A DNA stretch of 64,000 nucleotides from Colwellia sp. 75C3 (GTDB lineage Bacteria; Pseudomonadota; Gammaproteobacteria; Enterobacterales; Alteromonadaceae). The notes beneath the pieces are model-generated. The model did not search any database, was not told the origin of the DNA, and was given only the letters and a program-made list of their open reading frames with translations. The stretch covers positions 248,001 to 312,000 of the forward strand of contig NZ_PJAU01000031.1 in assembly GCF_002836255.1 (NCBI RefSeq). The letters run 5' to 3'. Shown here one piece after another: positions 1-10,045 of the stretch. Position 1 is the stretch's first letter. The number at the start of each line of letters is the position of its first letter. Made by a program: the position numbers and the translations under genes.

Positions 1-1247
1 TTTATGTCGCTAAAGAAATGAAACGAACAGGCTTGAAACTGCCTTTATTAATTGGTGGTGCAACTACATCAAAGGCACATACGGCCGTTAAAATTGAACC
101 GCAATATGATGAACCGGTAGTTTATGTATCGAATGCTTCTCGCGCTGTATCTGTAGTGAGTAACTTGTTATCAAGTGAACATAAAGCAGGATTTTTTGCT
201 AGTACCCAGGAAGAGTATGAACGTGTACGTGTTCGCCATTACAAAAAAGGCCCACGTTCAAGTTTAATTAGTCTTGAAGCTGCGCGTGCTAATGCCACCA
301 AAATTAATTTTGAAGATTATACGCCTAAAAAACCCAACAAACTGGGTGTTACGGTACTTGATAATATCGATTTGAACGAAGTTAGAAAATATATTGATTG
401 GACACCATTTTTCATGACTTGGCAGATGTCGGGCAAGTATCCGCTAATTTTAAAACATGAAGTGATTGGTGTTGAAGCAACGAGTCTGTTTAATGATGCT
501 AACGCCATGCTTGATGACGTTATCAACAATAAAAAAATATCTGCTAGAGCGGTATTTGGTTTGTTTCCAGCAAACAGTAACCAAGATGATATACAGCTAT
601 ACACTGATGAAAGTCGCAGCGAAAAATTAATGAGACTTCATCAACTACGTCAACAAAGTAAAAAGCCAGCAGGGCAGTTTAACCGCTGTTTATCTGATTA
701 TATAGCACCAGAAGACTCAGGCATTGAAGATTATGTTGGTGCCTTTGCGGTGTCAGCAGGTTTTGGTGTTGAAGATTTAGTGAAGGTTTTTGATGCTGAT
801 CACGATGCCTATAATTCAATATTACTCAAAGCGGTCGCTGATCGATTAGCGGAAGCGAGTGCTGAATATTTGCATGAGAAAGTACGTAAAGAATATTGGG
901 GTTTTGCGCCTGATGAAGATCTTAATAATGACGCATTAATTCGCGAAAGTTATCAAGGTATTCGACCTGCGCCAGGTTACCCTGCTTGTCCTGAGCATAC
1001 TGAAAAAGGATTGTTGTGGGAGTTACTTAATGTTAAAGAAAACATTGATATGGACCTCACCTCAAGTTATGCGATGTGGCCAGGTGCTGCAGTAAGTGGT
1101 TGGTATTTCTCTCATCCAGAATCAAAGTACTTTGCGGTAGCAAAACTGGCTAAAGATCAGGTACTCGATTATGCCGCCCGTAAAGGTATGACGGTTGAAC
1201 AAGCAGAGCGCTGGTTATCTGCAAACTTAGATTACGAACCAGAGTAA
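1..1247 (+). CDS. metH: Methionine synthase, cobalamin-dependent (C-terminal part)
   Basis: This is the 3' part of cobalamin-dependent methionine synthase, which transfers a methyl group from methyltetrahydrofolate to homocysteine in the cytoplasm. The frame is open from the window edge, so the ATG at 18 is internal and the real start lies upstream. The first visible residues (LPLLIGGATTSKAHTA) match the end of the B12-binding domain. From about residue 120 onward comes the AdoMet activation domain, with RPAPGYPACPEHTEK near its end, the conserved SAM-binding loop used in reductive reactivation. The stop is followed by a strong intrinsic terminator at 1369. B12 uptake genes near 50 kb would supply its cofactor. 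Only about 415 residues of a protein usually near 1,230 are visible. Confidence 0.96.
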   Translation, partial: YVAKEMKRTGLKLPLLIGGATTSKAHTAVKIEPQYDEPVVYVSNASRAVSVVSNLLSSEHKAGFFASTQEEYERVRVRHYKKGPRSSLISLEAARANATKINFEDYTPKKPNKLGVTVLDNIDLNEVRKYIDWTPFFMTWQMSGKYPLILKHEVIGVEATSLFNDANAMLDDVINNKKISARAVFGLFPANSNQDDIQLYTDESRSEKLMRLHQLRQQSKKPAGQFNRCLSDYIAPEDSGIEDYVGAFAVSAGFGVEDLVKVFDADHDAYNSILLKAVADRLAEASAEYLHEKVRKEYWGFAPDEDLNNDALIRESYQGIRPAPGYPACPEHTEKGLLWELLNVKENIDMDLTSSYAMWPGAAVSGWYFSHPESKYFAVAKLAKDQVLDYAARKGMTVEQAERWLSANLDYEPE

Positions 1248-1368
1248 GATGAATCAGATCAAATGAGTTGATTAGAATAAGCTCAGTCGAATTATAACTA
1301 CTGAACTTATTCAGTCGTTATAATTGGTGACTTCAGTACCTATTTTAGCTCTATAATTTGATACCAAT

Positions 1369-1413
1369 AAAAAAGGCTGCACTATGATTTAATCAGAGTG
1401 CAGCCTTTTTTTT
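1369..1413 (+). terminator. Intrinsic terminator after metH
   Basis: Inverted arms AAAAAGGCTGCACT (from 1369) and AGTGCAGCC (from 1397) are followed by a run of eight T. The A run on the left arm could let it act on the minus strand for hpf too. The rest of the 1248-1554 spacer shows nothing recognisable. Confidence 0.85.
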
Positions 1414-1554
1414 ACCTACCAATAGCTTGCTAGCTAATAGTTTTCTGGTTGATATTTATTTGAGCTTTATCTAGTTAAGTTTTGCTTATAATGTCTTGCG
1501 ACACTATAAGCACTTCACTAACCTTGTTGGCTTATGTCTTAGTTTATCTCTAAG

Positions 1555-1890
1555 TTAAGCAGAGTGAAATAAGTCTGTTTGTGGAACAACAAACTTATTG
1601 TTAAATTTGGCTGATAACACACCTTTGCGACGAGCAAGGGCAACTTGTAGTTTCTTAGCAACTTTGGCGATGGCCACATACAGCTGCTTGTCAGAAGCGT
1701 TTACGGTAACTTTCTCTCCTTCGTACAATGTTGTTACTTCAAGTTTTTGTAGATGCGGCTCGACGGTAATGGTCGAGTTTAACGTCATGATTGACGGATA
1801 ATGCTTAGAGATTTTCGCAAACTTATTCTCGATAGATTGCTTGATACCTTCAGTTATTTCAACGTGGTGTCCAGAAATTTTAATCTTCAT
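1555..1890 (-). CDS. hpf: Ribosome hibernation promoting factor (HPF/YfiA family)
   Basis: This 111-residue protein belongs to the HPF/YfiA family, which binds the decoding region of the 30S subunit and puts ribosomes into an inactive state during starvation or stress. The N-terminus MKIKISGHHVEITEGI matches the first strand and helix of the family (VEITEALR in E. coli HPF). A basic helix (KVAKKLQVALARRKG) near residues 77-91 fits rRNA contact. The length suits the short HPF form; the long-HPF dimerisation domain is absent. The C-terminal tail after residue 91 has no clear counterpart in E. coli HPF. It is a single-gene unit, separated from the S9 peptidase gene by about 330 bp. Confidence 0.87.
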   Translation of the reverse strand: MKIKISGHHVEITEGIKQSIENKFAKISKHYPSIMTLNSTITVEPHLQKLEVTTLYEGEKVTVNASDKQLYVAIAKVAKKLQVALARRKGVLSAKFNNKFVVPQTDLFHSA

Positions 1891-2132
1891 AGTCTTACCT
1901 CTTTCGTTATCTTCATCTTTGTCTTCACCTTCATATTCCTCCTTCAGTCATAAAAATGCAATAGGAAAATGCTAGAAAAATGCAATTAAATGTAACCAGA
2001 GTTTTTGCCTGTTTTAGTCATTTTTGGGCATGAAAAATGCAAGTCGAAAAAGAGAAAAAAATAACATGCCCGGCGATCAATTAACGATGAAAATAATTAA
2101 TTTGTACTTTCGTTTTATTAGCGATAAAAATA

Positions 2133-2169
2133 AAAAAACGGCAAGTAACTTCTGTTACTTGCCGTTTTT
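2133..2169 (-). terminator. Intrinsic terminator of the S9 peptidase gene
   Basis: A 14-16 bp stem (arms ACGGCAAGTAAC and GTTACTTGCCGT) with a short loop is bracketed by A and T runs. It lies just past the stop of the minus-strand peptidase gene at 2224. Its symmetry could make it bidirectional. The remaining 1891-2223 sequence is AT-rich and holds no other clear element; the hpf promoter should lie in its first 100 bp. Confidence 0.8.
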
Positions 2170-2223
2170 GTCACTCTTGATAACTACGGGTTAATGCTTA
2201 ATAGCTAACACGAGCTAAAGACG

Positions 2224-4500
2224 TTATTTAAAGTGTCTATCAAAGAAGTCCATGATCGTAGTATTTAAGTGCACCTTAACTTTTTTACCGCGCATACTAT
2301 GTTTACTGCCAGGGTAGGTCATTAATTCAAATAACTTGCCTTCGTCCTGCAAGGCTTTAATTAACTTAGTGGTATTGGTAAACAATACGTTGTCATCAGC
2401 CATTCCATGATAAACCATCATTGGACCGCTTAAGCCCGAAACATAAGGAAATACACTACTTTGTTGGTAACCTGCTGCATTTACTTTAGGGTGATTTAGA
2501 TAACGTTCAGTATAATGGGTATCGTAGAGCATCCAATCAGTAACTGGCGCGCCACTAACCCCCGCTTTGAAATAATCACCGGCTTTGAACATCGTCATTA
2601 ATGCCATATAACCGCCATACGAATGACCAAAGACACCAATACGTTCTTTATCAACATAAGGCAGCGTATGTAGATATTTTACACCGGTAATTTGATCGGT
2701 AACTTCAACTTGACCCAATTTCTCATAGATTGGAAATTCAAAGGCTGTACCACGGTAGTTAGAGCCGCGATTATCAAGCTGATAAACAATATAACCTTGC
2801 TGTAGCATGTATTGCGTTATATCTGCACCTTTCCATGAGTTAGTAACAAGCTGTGCGTGAGGGCCACCATAAACTCTAACAATCACTGGATACTTTTTGC
2901 CCGGTTGCATATTTTTAGGTTTATAAAGTTTGTAGTACAAATCCGCTTGCCCGTCATCAGACTTTAATGAACCAAACTCAGGCATAACTAAATCATCATA
3001 ATATGGTGCGACAGGGTGAGCTGCAGTGACTTTATTTTCAGCTAGCCAAGTAATATGTTCACCATTAGCAAGATGTAAACTTACCTGTTTAGGGGTTTTA
3101 GTGTTTGAGAAACTGTCGATGTAACTTTCACTAGTAGCGCTGAAGTTGATGCTGTGAAAGCCATTACGCTTAGTAATTCGCTGGACATTTTCAGGTGATT
3201 TACCACTTAGAGGTACTTTATATAAATGACGTTCAAGCGGAGTATCAGCACGACCGGTGAAGTAAACCCAGCCATTTTTTTCATCAACACGTGTTAATGA
3301 ATCAACTACCCATTCGCCTTTAGTCAATTGTGATATTAACTCACCGTTTAAGTTGTAATGGTAAAGGTGTTTGTATCCGTCACGCTCAGAAGCCCAGATA
3401 AAGGTTTTATTATCACTTAAAAAGGTTAAATCTTTATGTAGGTTAAGCCAATGAGTAGATGTTTCTGTTAATAAAGTCTTTTGGCGACGCTTTTTTAGGT
3501 CATAGGTTTTTAATACTAAGGTTTTTTGATCACGACTCTGCCATTGATAGGATAATTTCTTACTATCAGCTAACCATTTTACTCGAGGTAAATAGATATC
3601 TTGGTCATCGCCCATATTTACGAAGCGAATCTTTTTGCCTTTAATATCTGTAACGGCTAATTGAATATGAACATTATTAGTACCTGTTGCCGGGTAGCGC
3701 TGTTCGATGAGTTCAATTTTTTCAGCATATATCTCGTTACGAATAACAACTTTTACCGGGGTTTCATCAACACGTAAAAAAGCAATGTGCTTTTCATCGG
3801 GTGACCACCAATAACCGGTCATGCGAGCCATTTCTTCTTGAGCTACAAATTCACTCATGCCGTTTTTAATCGTGCCAGCACCATCAATGGTTAACTGACG
3901 CTCTTCACCTGAAACAATAGTTAACACGTATATGTTTTGTTCACGAATATAGGAAACAAAATTACCTTTAGGTGAAAATTTCACATCGGTTTCAAAACCG
4001 GCTGTTTCGGTTAAGCGTTTAGCCGTTTTAGTCGCTAAATGGTAATAGTAAATATCCCCGTTAAGCGGGAATAATAATGCGCTGCCATCTTGTGAAAACT
4101 GGTATTCCATGATGCCAACACCATAGATTCTTTGGCGTTCACGGCGAGCTTTCTCTTCATCAGATAAACTTTCTGGACCACTAAACAGTGATTGTGAATC
4201 AACCAGCAGCTTATTTTCTTTACTGGCTAAGTTGTATTCCCATAAATCGTAACGGTGTAAGTCATCGCTTTTACCTTGTAGGTAAGTTACCCGTGTTCCG
4301 TCAGGTGAGAATTTTAAAGATTTGGGTGTTTGGCCATTAAGAGAAGGTGAACTATAAATGCGCTCAATGGTTAATTGCTCTGCGTTCATCGTAACGGCGG
4401 GCGTTTTGATATTTTCATCAATTGCATTAGCGTTTGCATTTAGCGGTAAGGCTAATGAGCAAGCAAGTGCAATAAGTGCTTTTTTAACAGTAAATTTCAT
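2224..4500 (-). CDS. S9 family dipeptidyl-peptidase IV
   Basis: This is a secreted serine peptidase of the DPP IV type, which releases X-Pro dipeptides from peptide N-termini and so helps a marine heterotroph digest protein. Residues 1-25 form a signal peptide (MKFTVKKALIALACSLAL, then NANA). The middle is a beta-propeller with the double-Glu motif AQEEMARMTGYWWSPD that holds the substrate amino terminus. The C-terminal alpha/beta hydrolase domain shows GHSYGG with Ser627, HGMADDNV with Asp702, and SKHS with His734, a complete triad in family order. The 758-residue length is normal. It is monocistronic with its own terminator at 2133. Cleavage after proline is inferred from family membership. 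Confidence 0.93.
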   Translation of the reverse strand: MKFTVKKALIALACSLALPLNANANAIDENIKTPAVTMNAEQLTIERIYSSPSLNGQTPKSLKFSPDGTRVTYLQGKSDDLHRYDLWEYNLASKENKLLVDSQSLFSGPESLSDEEKARRERQRIYGVGIMEYQFSQDGSALLFPLNGDIYYYHLATKTAKRLTETAGFETDVKFSPKGNFVSYIREQNIYVLTIVSGEERQLTIDGAGTIKNGMSEFVAQEEMARMTGYWWSPDEKHIAFLRVDETPVKVVIRNEIYAEKIELIEQRYPATGTNNVHIQLAVTDIKGKKIRFVNMGDDQDIYLPRVKWLADSKKLSYQWQSRDQKTLVLKTYDLKKRRQKTLLTETSTHWLNLHKDLTFLSDNKTFIWASERDGYKHLYHYNLNGELISQLTKGEWVVDSLTRVDEKNGWVYFTGRADTPLERHLYKVPLSGKSPENVQRITKRNGFHSINFSATSESYIDSFSNTKTPKQVSLHLANGEHITWLAENKVTAAHPVAPYYDDLVMPEFGSLKSDDGQADLYYKLYKPKNMQPGKKYPVIVRVYGGPHAQLVTNSWKGADITQYMLQQGYIVYQLDNRGSNYRGTAFEFPIYEKLGQVEVTDQITGVKYLHTLPYVDKERIGVFGHSYGGYMALMTMFKAGDYFKAGVSGAPVTDWMLYDTHYTERYLNHPKVNAAGYQQSSVFPYVSGLSGPMMVYHGMADDNVLFTNTTKLIKALQDEGKLFELMTYPGSKHSMRGKKVKVHLNTTIMDFFDRHFK

Positions 4501-4749
4501 AGGAAAGTTATCTTATTAAGTTGTTTTAATAGTATGTAAATAGGTGAGTTTGTACGTTGAGCCTATGACGTCCATGCCAATTTTATGACAGGTATTGTCT
4601 TTAAAACTTAACACGAGTGCAAGTTTTGATGACAAATGTTTTATATTGTAACGTGCAGTTTATGTCAGTTAAATTGCACGTTATTTGACTTATCCCCACT
4701 CAGTTCCCCGCTTAATCTAATATTTTCAAATGGAAAGCTTATATAGTCG

Positions 4750-6138
4750 CTATTTTAATAGCTCAATAAGTTCATGGATGGTTTTAACTGCCTTGATATT
4801 AGCGCCTAAACCTTCCATTGATTTATGATAATTTCGATAAGGAATATATATTTCGGTGAAACCATGTTGCGCAGCTTCTTTAACGCGAGGTACGCCGCTG
4901 TCTATTGGTCTAACATCTCCGTTTAGACTTAATTCACCCATAATGCAGGTGTTTCGAGGGATAACAAAGTCGTTCAGGCTGCTTAATAATGCTGATACCA
5001 GAGCTAAATCGATACAGGTTTCAGTCTCATCAATTCTTAGACCACCAACAATATTAAAAAAGGTATCGTGATATATCTTAGTTTTGGTATGTTTACGCAA
5101 GATCCCCGTTAACATTTTAATTCTGTTCATGTTTAAACCCACACAAACGCGTTGTGGAAACTCTGCTTCTGTTTCAGTGGTTAAACATTGAATTTCTAAC
5201 AACAGGTTTCGATTGCCTTTACGGATACAGGTAATGGTTGAGCCCGGCGATTCGGTACTCGATCCGGATAAAAATATCTCACTGGGGTTATCGACACTGA
5301 GCATACCGCGTTCACACATTTTAAAAATACCGACAGTGTCAATATCCCCAAAACGGTTTTTGTTTGCTCTAAGGGTACGAATTTGACCATCATTGGTATC
5401 AATATGTAAAAGTGCATCAACGATATGAACAAGAGTTTGTGGACCAGCTATTTCATTGTTTTTATTCACATGGGCAATAAGAAACATAGTAACGTCGTTT
5501 TGTTTACAATATTGCGTTAACGCTTGGGCGGCACTTTTTACTTGTGAAGGTGAGCCAGGGCTACCATTGGCATTGTCGGTAACAACCGCTTGTATAGAAT
5601 CAATGACAGCAAACTTTATCTTATGTGTATCTAGTTCATTAATTATTGACTCTACGCTGGTTTCTGAGAGTAAATATAGGTTGTCTTCGTTGTAGTCTAA
5701 CTTTAAACGTTGTACTCGATTTTTGAACTGGGACAATGACTCTTCCGCGGTACAATATAATGATGCGGTTGTTTGTGACATGCGAGCGACAAGATCTGAA
5801 AGTAGCGTAGTTTTTCCTGCACCCGGATCACCAGAGATAATATTTACAGAGCCAGTTGTTACGCCTCCACAAAGCACGCGGTCTAATTCACCTATGCCAG
5901 TAAGCTGCTTTTCTGCGTCAGTGGTTTGTATTTCATTAATCTTTTTAGATCCGCCACCAGTTAAGCCGGCATAACCGCCAGTAGTGCCTGAACGAGTAAC
6001 TGCACTTTTACTGCCTAGCTTAGGTATTTTCATTTCTACCAAGGTATTCCATGCACCACAACGGCATTGTCCTTGCCATCGGGTGTGATTCATACCGCAA
6101 TCAGTACATACAAATTCTATTTTTGCTACTTTTGCCAT
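4750..6138 (-). CDS. radA: DNA repair protein RadA (Sms)
   Basis: RadA is a RecA-like ATPase and branch-migration helicase acting in recombinational repair. Order of parts: an N-terminal zinc finger (C11, C14, C25, C27), Walker A GDPGAGKTT near residue 105, the RadA-specific KNRFG motif near residue 260, and a C-terminal Lon-protease-like domain (GELSLNGDVRPI). Length (462) is normal. The second zinc pair reads C-R-C, one residue shorter than the usual CxxC, as direct reading of the codons around 6060 shows. It is divergent from the PilZ gene. No partner gene (such as serB in E. coli) is adjacent here, although serB lies 3 kb away on the same strand. Confidence 0.96.
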   Translation of the reverse strand: MAKVAKIEFVCTDCGMNHTRWQGQCRCGAWNTLVEMKIPKLGSKSAVTRSGTTGGYAGLTGGGSKKINEIQTTDAEKQLTGIGELDRVLCGGVTTGSVNIISGDPGAGKTTLLSDLVARMSQTTASLYCTAEESLSQFKNRVQRLKLDYNEDNLYLLSETSVESIINELDTHKIKFAVIDSIQAVVTDNANGSPGSPSQVKSAAQALTQYCKQNDVTMFLIAHVNKNNEIAGPQTLVHIVDALLHIDTNDGQIRTLRANKNRFGDIDTVGIFKMCERGMLSVDNPSEIFLSGSSTESPGSTITCIRKGNRNLLLEIQCLTTETEAEFPQRVCVGLNMNRIKMLTGILRKHTKTKIYHDTFFNIVGGLRIDETETCIDLALVSALLSSLNDFVIPRNTCIMGELSLNGDVRPIDSGVPRVKEAAQHGFTEIYIPYRNYHKSMEGLGANIKAVKTIHELIELLK

Positions 6139-6457
6139 CTAGATTTTACCACCCTTTAAACGATAATATGACTGTAATAAGAGACCGTCATCGAACAATG
6201 TTATATTAATTAAACTATGTGAAAGCTTAACTATAGCGCTATCAATAAAGCGCATTCAGACAAATAAAATGCTTTTGATTGTGCACCATCATTGATAGGC
6301 ACATAAATTGCTTGGTTTTTAATGATAAAGTCGGTTAGATTATAATGCTTTTGATTTTTTTGTCTAAACTAAAAATAGTACTCAATCCCTTAATTTAGTA
6401 ACAACGTCATCTTTAGTTGTTAAAACATAGGGTAAACCAGAAATTAATAATAAAACT
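6139..6457. other. Divergent intergenic region radA / PilZ gene
   Basis: This 319-bp gap must hold the promoters of both divergent genes. A perfect TATAAT occurs at 6341-6346 on the plus strand, about 110 bp before the PilZ start, but I found no good -35 at the right distance. No repeat, RNA or terminator is recognisable. Confidence 0.4.
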
Positions 6458-8929
6458 ATGAATAAAGATTTCAGTAAACACCAGAAAATCATTAACAATT
6501 TACGTGGTGAGGTTAACAAGAAAAGTTTTGAAGCTAATTATAGTGCGGTAACTGAGCACCTTAATAAAACTGAAAAATTTTTATTGAAAATGGAACTGAA
6601 GCGATTGGCGAGCGCTTGTATGCGTGCCATCGATTTACGTGGTTTAGTTAATGGTGAATGTCAATTATTTGACTTTCAAGGTCAAAGCCATTTTTTGGAT
6701 GACGTCGCTATTGCTGCTTTCAATGAAAACATCGCAATCTATGGCGGTTATACTTTTGGTGTGTACGAAGCAGTCAAAGATGCGAAAAATAGCTTTCGTA
6801 ATATTTATCAAAATGAACAGAGTACTCCTAGCATAGTTGAAAATAACAATAAAAAAGCTGGCACAGAAAAACTCCAATATCCAGCCAAGTTACACCTGTT
6901 AGAAAACTATCCTAACCGCGTTGAAGAGCGAATGAACTTTGCTATTCCGATCACATTAACCATCTTAAATAAGCAAGAATTGGTGACCACAAGTATTGAC
7001 CTGAGTGTTATGGGCATAAAATTCAAACTGCTCAATGAAATTTCATTATTCAAAGGTGATCAATTAAATATTGCATTTACGGGATTAGAACAAGAGTTTC
7101 AATTTGGAAAAAATAGCTCATTTTCTTTTGAAGTTCAAAATGTATTACGTGATTCAGGTACTCAGATTATAGGTTGTCAGCGGATAGACACTCCTGAAAA
7201 TGATGGTTTTCAGCGATTCTTATTTGGTTATATCCAAGGAAATAAACGTCGTTACAAAATAAATTTAGATAATAGCTTAGTGGCATTACAGGCGAGAAGC
7301 TTTGAGCAGTACGCATTAGTTAAATTAAATGAATTAGTTATCTTTATGCACAGTGCCAATGGTGATCTGAATAAAGCGTCTCCTCGATATGCGCTAACCA
7401 CCAAAAATAATCAAAAACTTTACCAATATTGGCGAGATGAGAAAAAACGATCAGCTTTGCATTACCTTATCAACGATGATCGACTTCAACGACTCGAAGT
7501 ATTAAAGCAACAAGGTAAGAGTTTATTAGTCTTTAGTTTTATTCATCAACATAAAGGCCATAAGTTTTTCTATACAGTAGATGAAGGGCAACTGAAAAAC
7601 GACAATACTTTTTTTATGCAATTTTTAGCTTTTGCTGCCAGTAAAAGTAGCTTTGCTATAACAGCGTTACAATCTCATTCCGTCGATCCAACACAAGCAT
7701 ATTCGCCTTTTACTCTATCTACCGCGATGACTAAGCAACAAAATCATTTGAATCCACCATTAACAGATGAAGTGAATGATATCGTTGTCCATATACCTTG
7801 TACAATAACGGCAACGGATGTTACCAGTACCAGTGAACTGGCTGATTATCAAGCATTAGGTTATTCAGGTATTGATCTTGAACGACTTAAAAGCTTTGGT
7901 CACAAATATGAAGATAATGAAAATATAGTGGATGAGATAACCTTAGGTTATGGCCACCAACGTCAAGAAGTGCGCTTTAAATATCAGACCCCGGCAATCA
8001 TTGAGTGCGAAGCGTTAAATTGGTCAGGACAGTCGGCTGACTTTTCTGTTTCTGGTCTAAAAATTGACTTAGAAAATCCGGCTACGCTATCTAAGGGCGA
8101 TATCGTGCATTTAACTTTTCCAAAATTACAGAAAATAACCTCAGCTTTCGATCTAAAGCAATTACCTTATAGGATTATGAGGATCAGTAAAGATAAAAAA
8201 GTGGTGAATTTACGTGTGTCCGTTAAAGAGCATCAACACATAGGTAGATCATTTTTTAAATTGTTAATTGATAAGAACAAAGATAAATTAACCCCCGATG
8301 AATATGCCATGTTAACACCGGGTTTATCAGGAGCACTAAGAACTTTATATGCTGTGAATATGGAAATCCCTAGTGCTATGGTGCAATCAAGTGGTAGTCG
8401 TTATAAGGTTGAGAATTTAGTTGCTGGACAGCATGGCTATCAAAGCCATAAAAATTTACTATCTGCGATGTTGCGATTAAGTGATCGCCATGGTTATTAC
8501 AACCTATACCCTTTGTTAGGTAATTTACAGGTTAGAAACTTACTCGACCAACATATGAAAAAGTTAGTGGCAAGTGATACCGCAGTCAGTGAACTCATCT
8601 ATATTGCTATCAACCCAAGTATTACCGACATAGAAAAATCGATAACAATAAAACAAGCAAGTGAATTAAATACGCCACAGATGAGGAGCTTTTTTATTAA
8701 AAAGTCTTTGAAACAAGGTGATTTTTATAGTTTACAATTAAAACTATCACGAACTGATGAAGCAGATATGGCACATTTAAATCCTGAACTGGCTTATATT
8801 GGCTCTTATGCAATACATCGAGGTAAACAACTTGAGCAAGATATATATAGTGTCGCCGGGGTAGTTCAGTTAATTGATGTCACACAAGAAACGTTATTAA
8901 GACATGCACTGACAAGTAACGTTAGCTGA
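6458..8929 (+). CDS. PilZ domain protein with two PilZ-type c-di-GMP motifs
   Basis: An 823-residue cytoplasmic protein with no signal peptide or obvious membrane helix. Two separate PilZ signatures are visible: R154-VEE-R158 with D181-LSVM-G186, and R502-QEV-R506 with D528-FSVS-G533. Each matches the RxxxR plus D/NxSxxG pattern that binds cyclic di-GMP. Residues 1-120 are charged and probably helical; the regions between and after the PilZ domains resemble nothing I know. Large proteins of this kind recur in Colwellia and Shewanella relatives, annotated only as PilZ domain proteins. It is monocistronic, ends at a hairpin shared with serB, and may answer to the GGDEF-EAL enzyme near 40 kb. 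Its output is unknown. Confidence 0.85.
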   Translation: MNKDFSKHQKIINNLRGEVNKKSFEANYSAVTEHLNKTEKFLLKMELKRLASACMRAIDLRGLVNGECQLFDFQGQSHFLDDVAIAAFNENIAIYGGYTFGVYEAVKDAKNSFRNIYQNEQSTPSIVENNNKKAGTEKLQYPAKLHLLENYPNRVEERMNFAIPITLTILNKQELVTTSIDLSVMGIKFKLLNEISLFKGDQLNIAFTGLEQEFQFGKNSSFSFEVQNVLRDSGTQIIGCQRIDTPENDGFQRFLFGYIQGNKRRYKINLDNSLVALQARSFEQYALVKLNELVIFMHSANGDLNKASPRYALTTKNNQKLYQYWRDEKKRSALHYLINDDRLQRLEVLKQQGKSLLVFSFIHQHKGHKFFYTVDEGQLKNDNTFFMQFLAFAASKSSFAITALQSHSVDPTQAYSPFTLSTAMTKQQNHLNPPLTDEVNDIVVHIPCTITATDVTSTSELADYQALGYSGIDLERLKSFGHKYEDNENIVDEITLGYGHQRQEVRFKYQTPAIIECEALNWSGQSADFSVSGLKIDLENPATLSKGDIVHLTFPKLQKITSAFDLKQLPYRIMRISKDKKVVNLRVSVKEHQHIGRSFFKLLIDKNKDKLTPDEYAMLTPGLSGALRTLYAVNMEIPSAMVQSSGSRYKVENLVAGQHGYQSHKNLLSAMLRLSDRHGYYNLYPLLGNLQVRNLLDQHMKKLVASDTAVSELIYIAINPSITDIEKSITIKQASELNTPQMRSFFIKKSLKQGDFYSLQLKLSRTDEADMAHLNPELAYIGSYAIHRGKQLEQDIYSVAGVVQLIDVTQETLLRHALTSNVS

Positions 8930-8956
8930 TATTAAGCGAGATTATAAATACTATTG

Positions 8957-9001
8957 AAAAAGCCTAAACTGATAGTAGATTTAACTATTCGTTTAGGCTT
9001 T
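8957..9001 (-). terminator. Intrinsic terminator between the PilZ gene and serB
   Basis: Arms AAAGCCTAAAC and GTTTAGGCTTT enclose a further inner stem (GATAGT/ACTATT). Read on the minus strand the hairpin is followed by a T5 run, so it mainly serves serB; on the plus strand the T tract is shorter. Confidence 0.75.
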
Positions 9002-9034
9002 AAAACACTTAGACGTTGTAACTGTGGATAAAGG

Positions 9035-10045
9035 TTACGCTAACCAGTGTAACAGGCAGTCTAACCCTTGCACGTTGATGCTACTGTCAGCTTGCGCTAA
9101 TACAATAGGCTTAGCATGAAAAGCAACGCCAAAACTAGCCGCAGCCATCATGACTAAATCATTAGCACCATCACCCATAGCAACGGTTTGATTTTTCGGT
9201 ATTTGGTATTCTTTACTTAAGATAGCTAAAGAGTCCGCTTTAACTTGCGCATCAACCACACTACCTAATACCTTACCGGTAAGTTTGCCATCAATAATTT
9301 CAAGCGTGTTGGCAAACGCAGCATCTAGGTTTAGCGTTTCTTTTAGATGATCAGCAAAATAAGTAAAGCCGCCTGAAGCAATAGCAATGCGCCAGTTATG
9401 CTTTTTAAGCTCTGTGATAAGTGGCTTTAATCCAGCCATTAATGGGATGTTTTTTGCTACATCACTCAATATGGTGTCAGGAGAGTCAGCTAACGTTGCC
9501 ACACGTTGATGTAAGCTTTGGGCAAAATCAAGTTCACCTAACATAGCGCGCTCTGTTACTTCAGCGACTTCTTCACCAACACCAGCTAGCTTAGCTATTT
9601 CATCAATACACTCTATTTCTATTGTGGTTGAATCCATATCCATCACTAATAAACCGGGTTCACTCAAGGTAGGAACTTGCGTTAATAATGCTGCCTCAAT
9701 GTTATTAGCCAAAGCAAAATCGGCGAGAGCTTTACGTGCTGGAATAAAGTCAGCGCAGTTAACATGAAAGCGACAACTTGTTTGATTGTTTCGGTGATTA
9801 ATTGTGGTCAGTGCGGTGATTTTAAGCTGAGCTTGAGTTTGTAATGCTAATAGTTGATTAAGAGGCAGTTGTTGAAATACGACCAACTCTACCTGCTCAC
9901 CTGTTGCAGGATTCGATAGGGGGCGGTCAGCTAAAGTAAGCTCTTGCTCAGATAGGGTAAAAGCGACAGGGAATTGTTCATCTTTTAAGTTTTGGGCTAA
10001 ATACTGTTCAAGGGATAGGGGTAATATATTGGCGATAAAAGACAC
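9035..10045 (-). CDS. serB: Phosphoserine phosphatase
   Basis: SerB removes phosphate from L-phosphoserine, the last step of serine synthesis, in the cytoplasm. The HAD motif DMDSTTIEIE places the nucleophile at Asp136 and the general acid at Asp138; SGGF and GDGANDL give the later HAD motifs. About 125 residues precede the catalytic domain, the usual regulatory N-terminus of gammaproteobacterial SerB. Length 336 is typical. It is divergent from a membrane-protein gene of the YtjB/AhpA family, the same arrangement as in E. coli, which supports both calls. Confidence 0.96.
   Translation of the reverse strand: MSFIANILPLSLEQYLAQNLKDEQFPVAFTLSEQELTLADRPLSNPATGEQVELVVFQQLPLNQLLALQTQAQLKITALTTINHRNNQTSCRFHVNCADFIPARKALADFALANNIEAALLTQVPTLSEPGLLVMDMDSTTIEIECIDEIAKLAGVGEEVAEVTERAMLGELDFAQSLHQRVATLADSPDTILSDVAKNIPLMAGLKPLITELKKHNWRIAIASGGFTYFADHLKETLNLDAAFANTLEIIDGKLTGKVLGSVVDAQVKADSLAILSKEYQIPKNQTVAMGDGANDLVMMAAASFGVAFHAKPIVLAQADSSINVQGLDCLLHWLA

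Noticed and set aside
1-17. ATG at 18 as the start of a short protein
   Set aside because: The frame is open to the window edge and encodes the interior of MetH.
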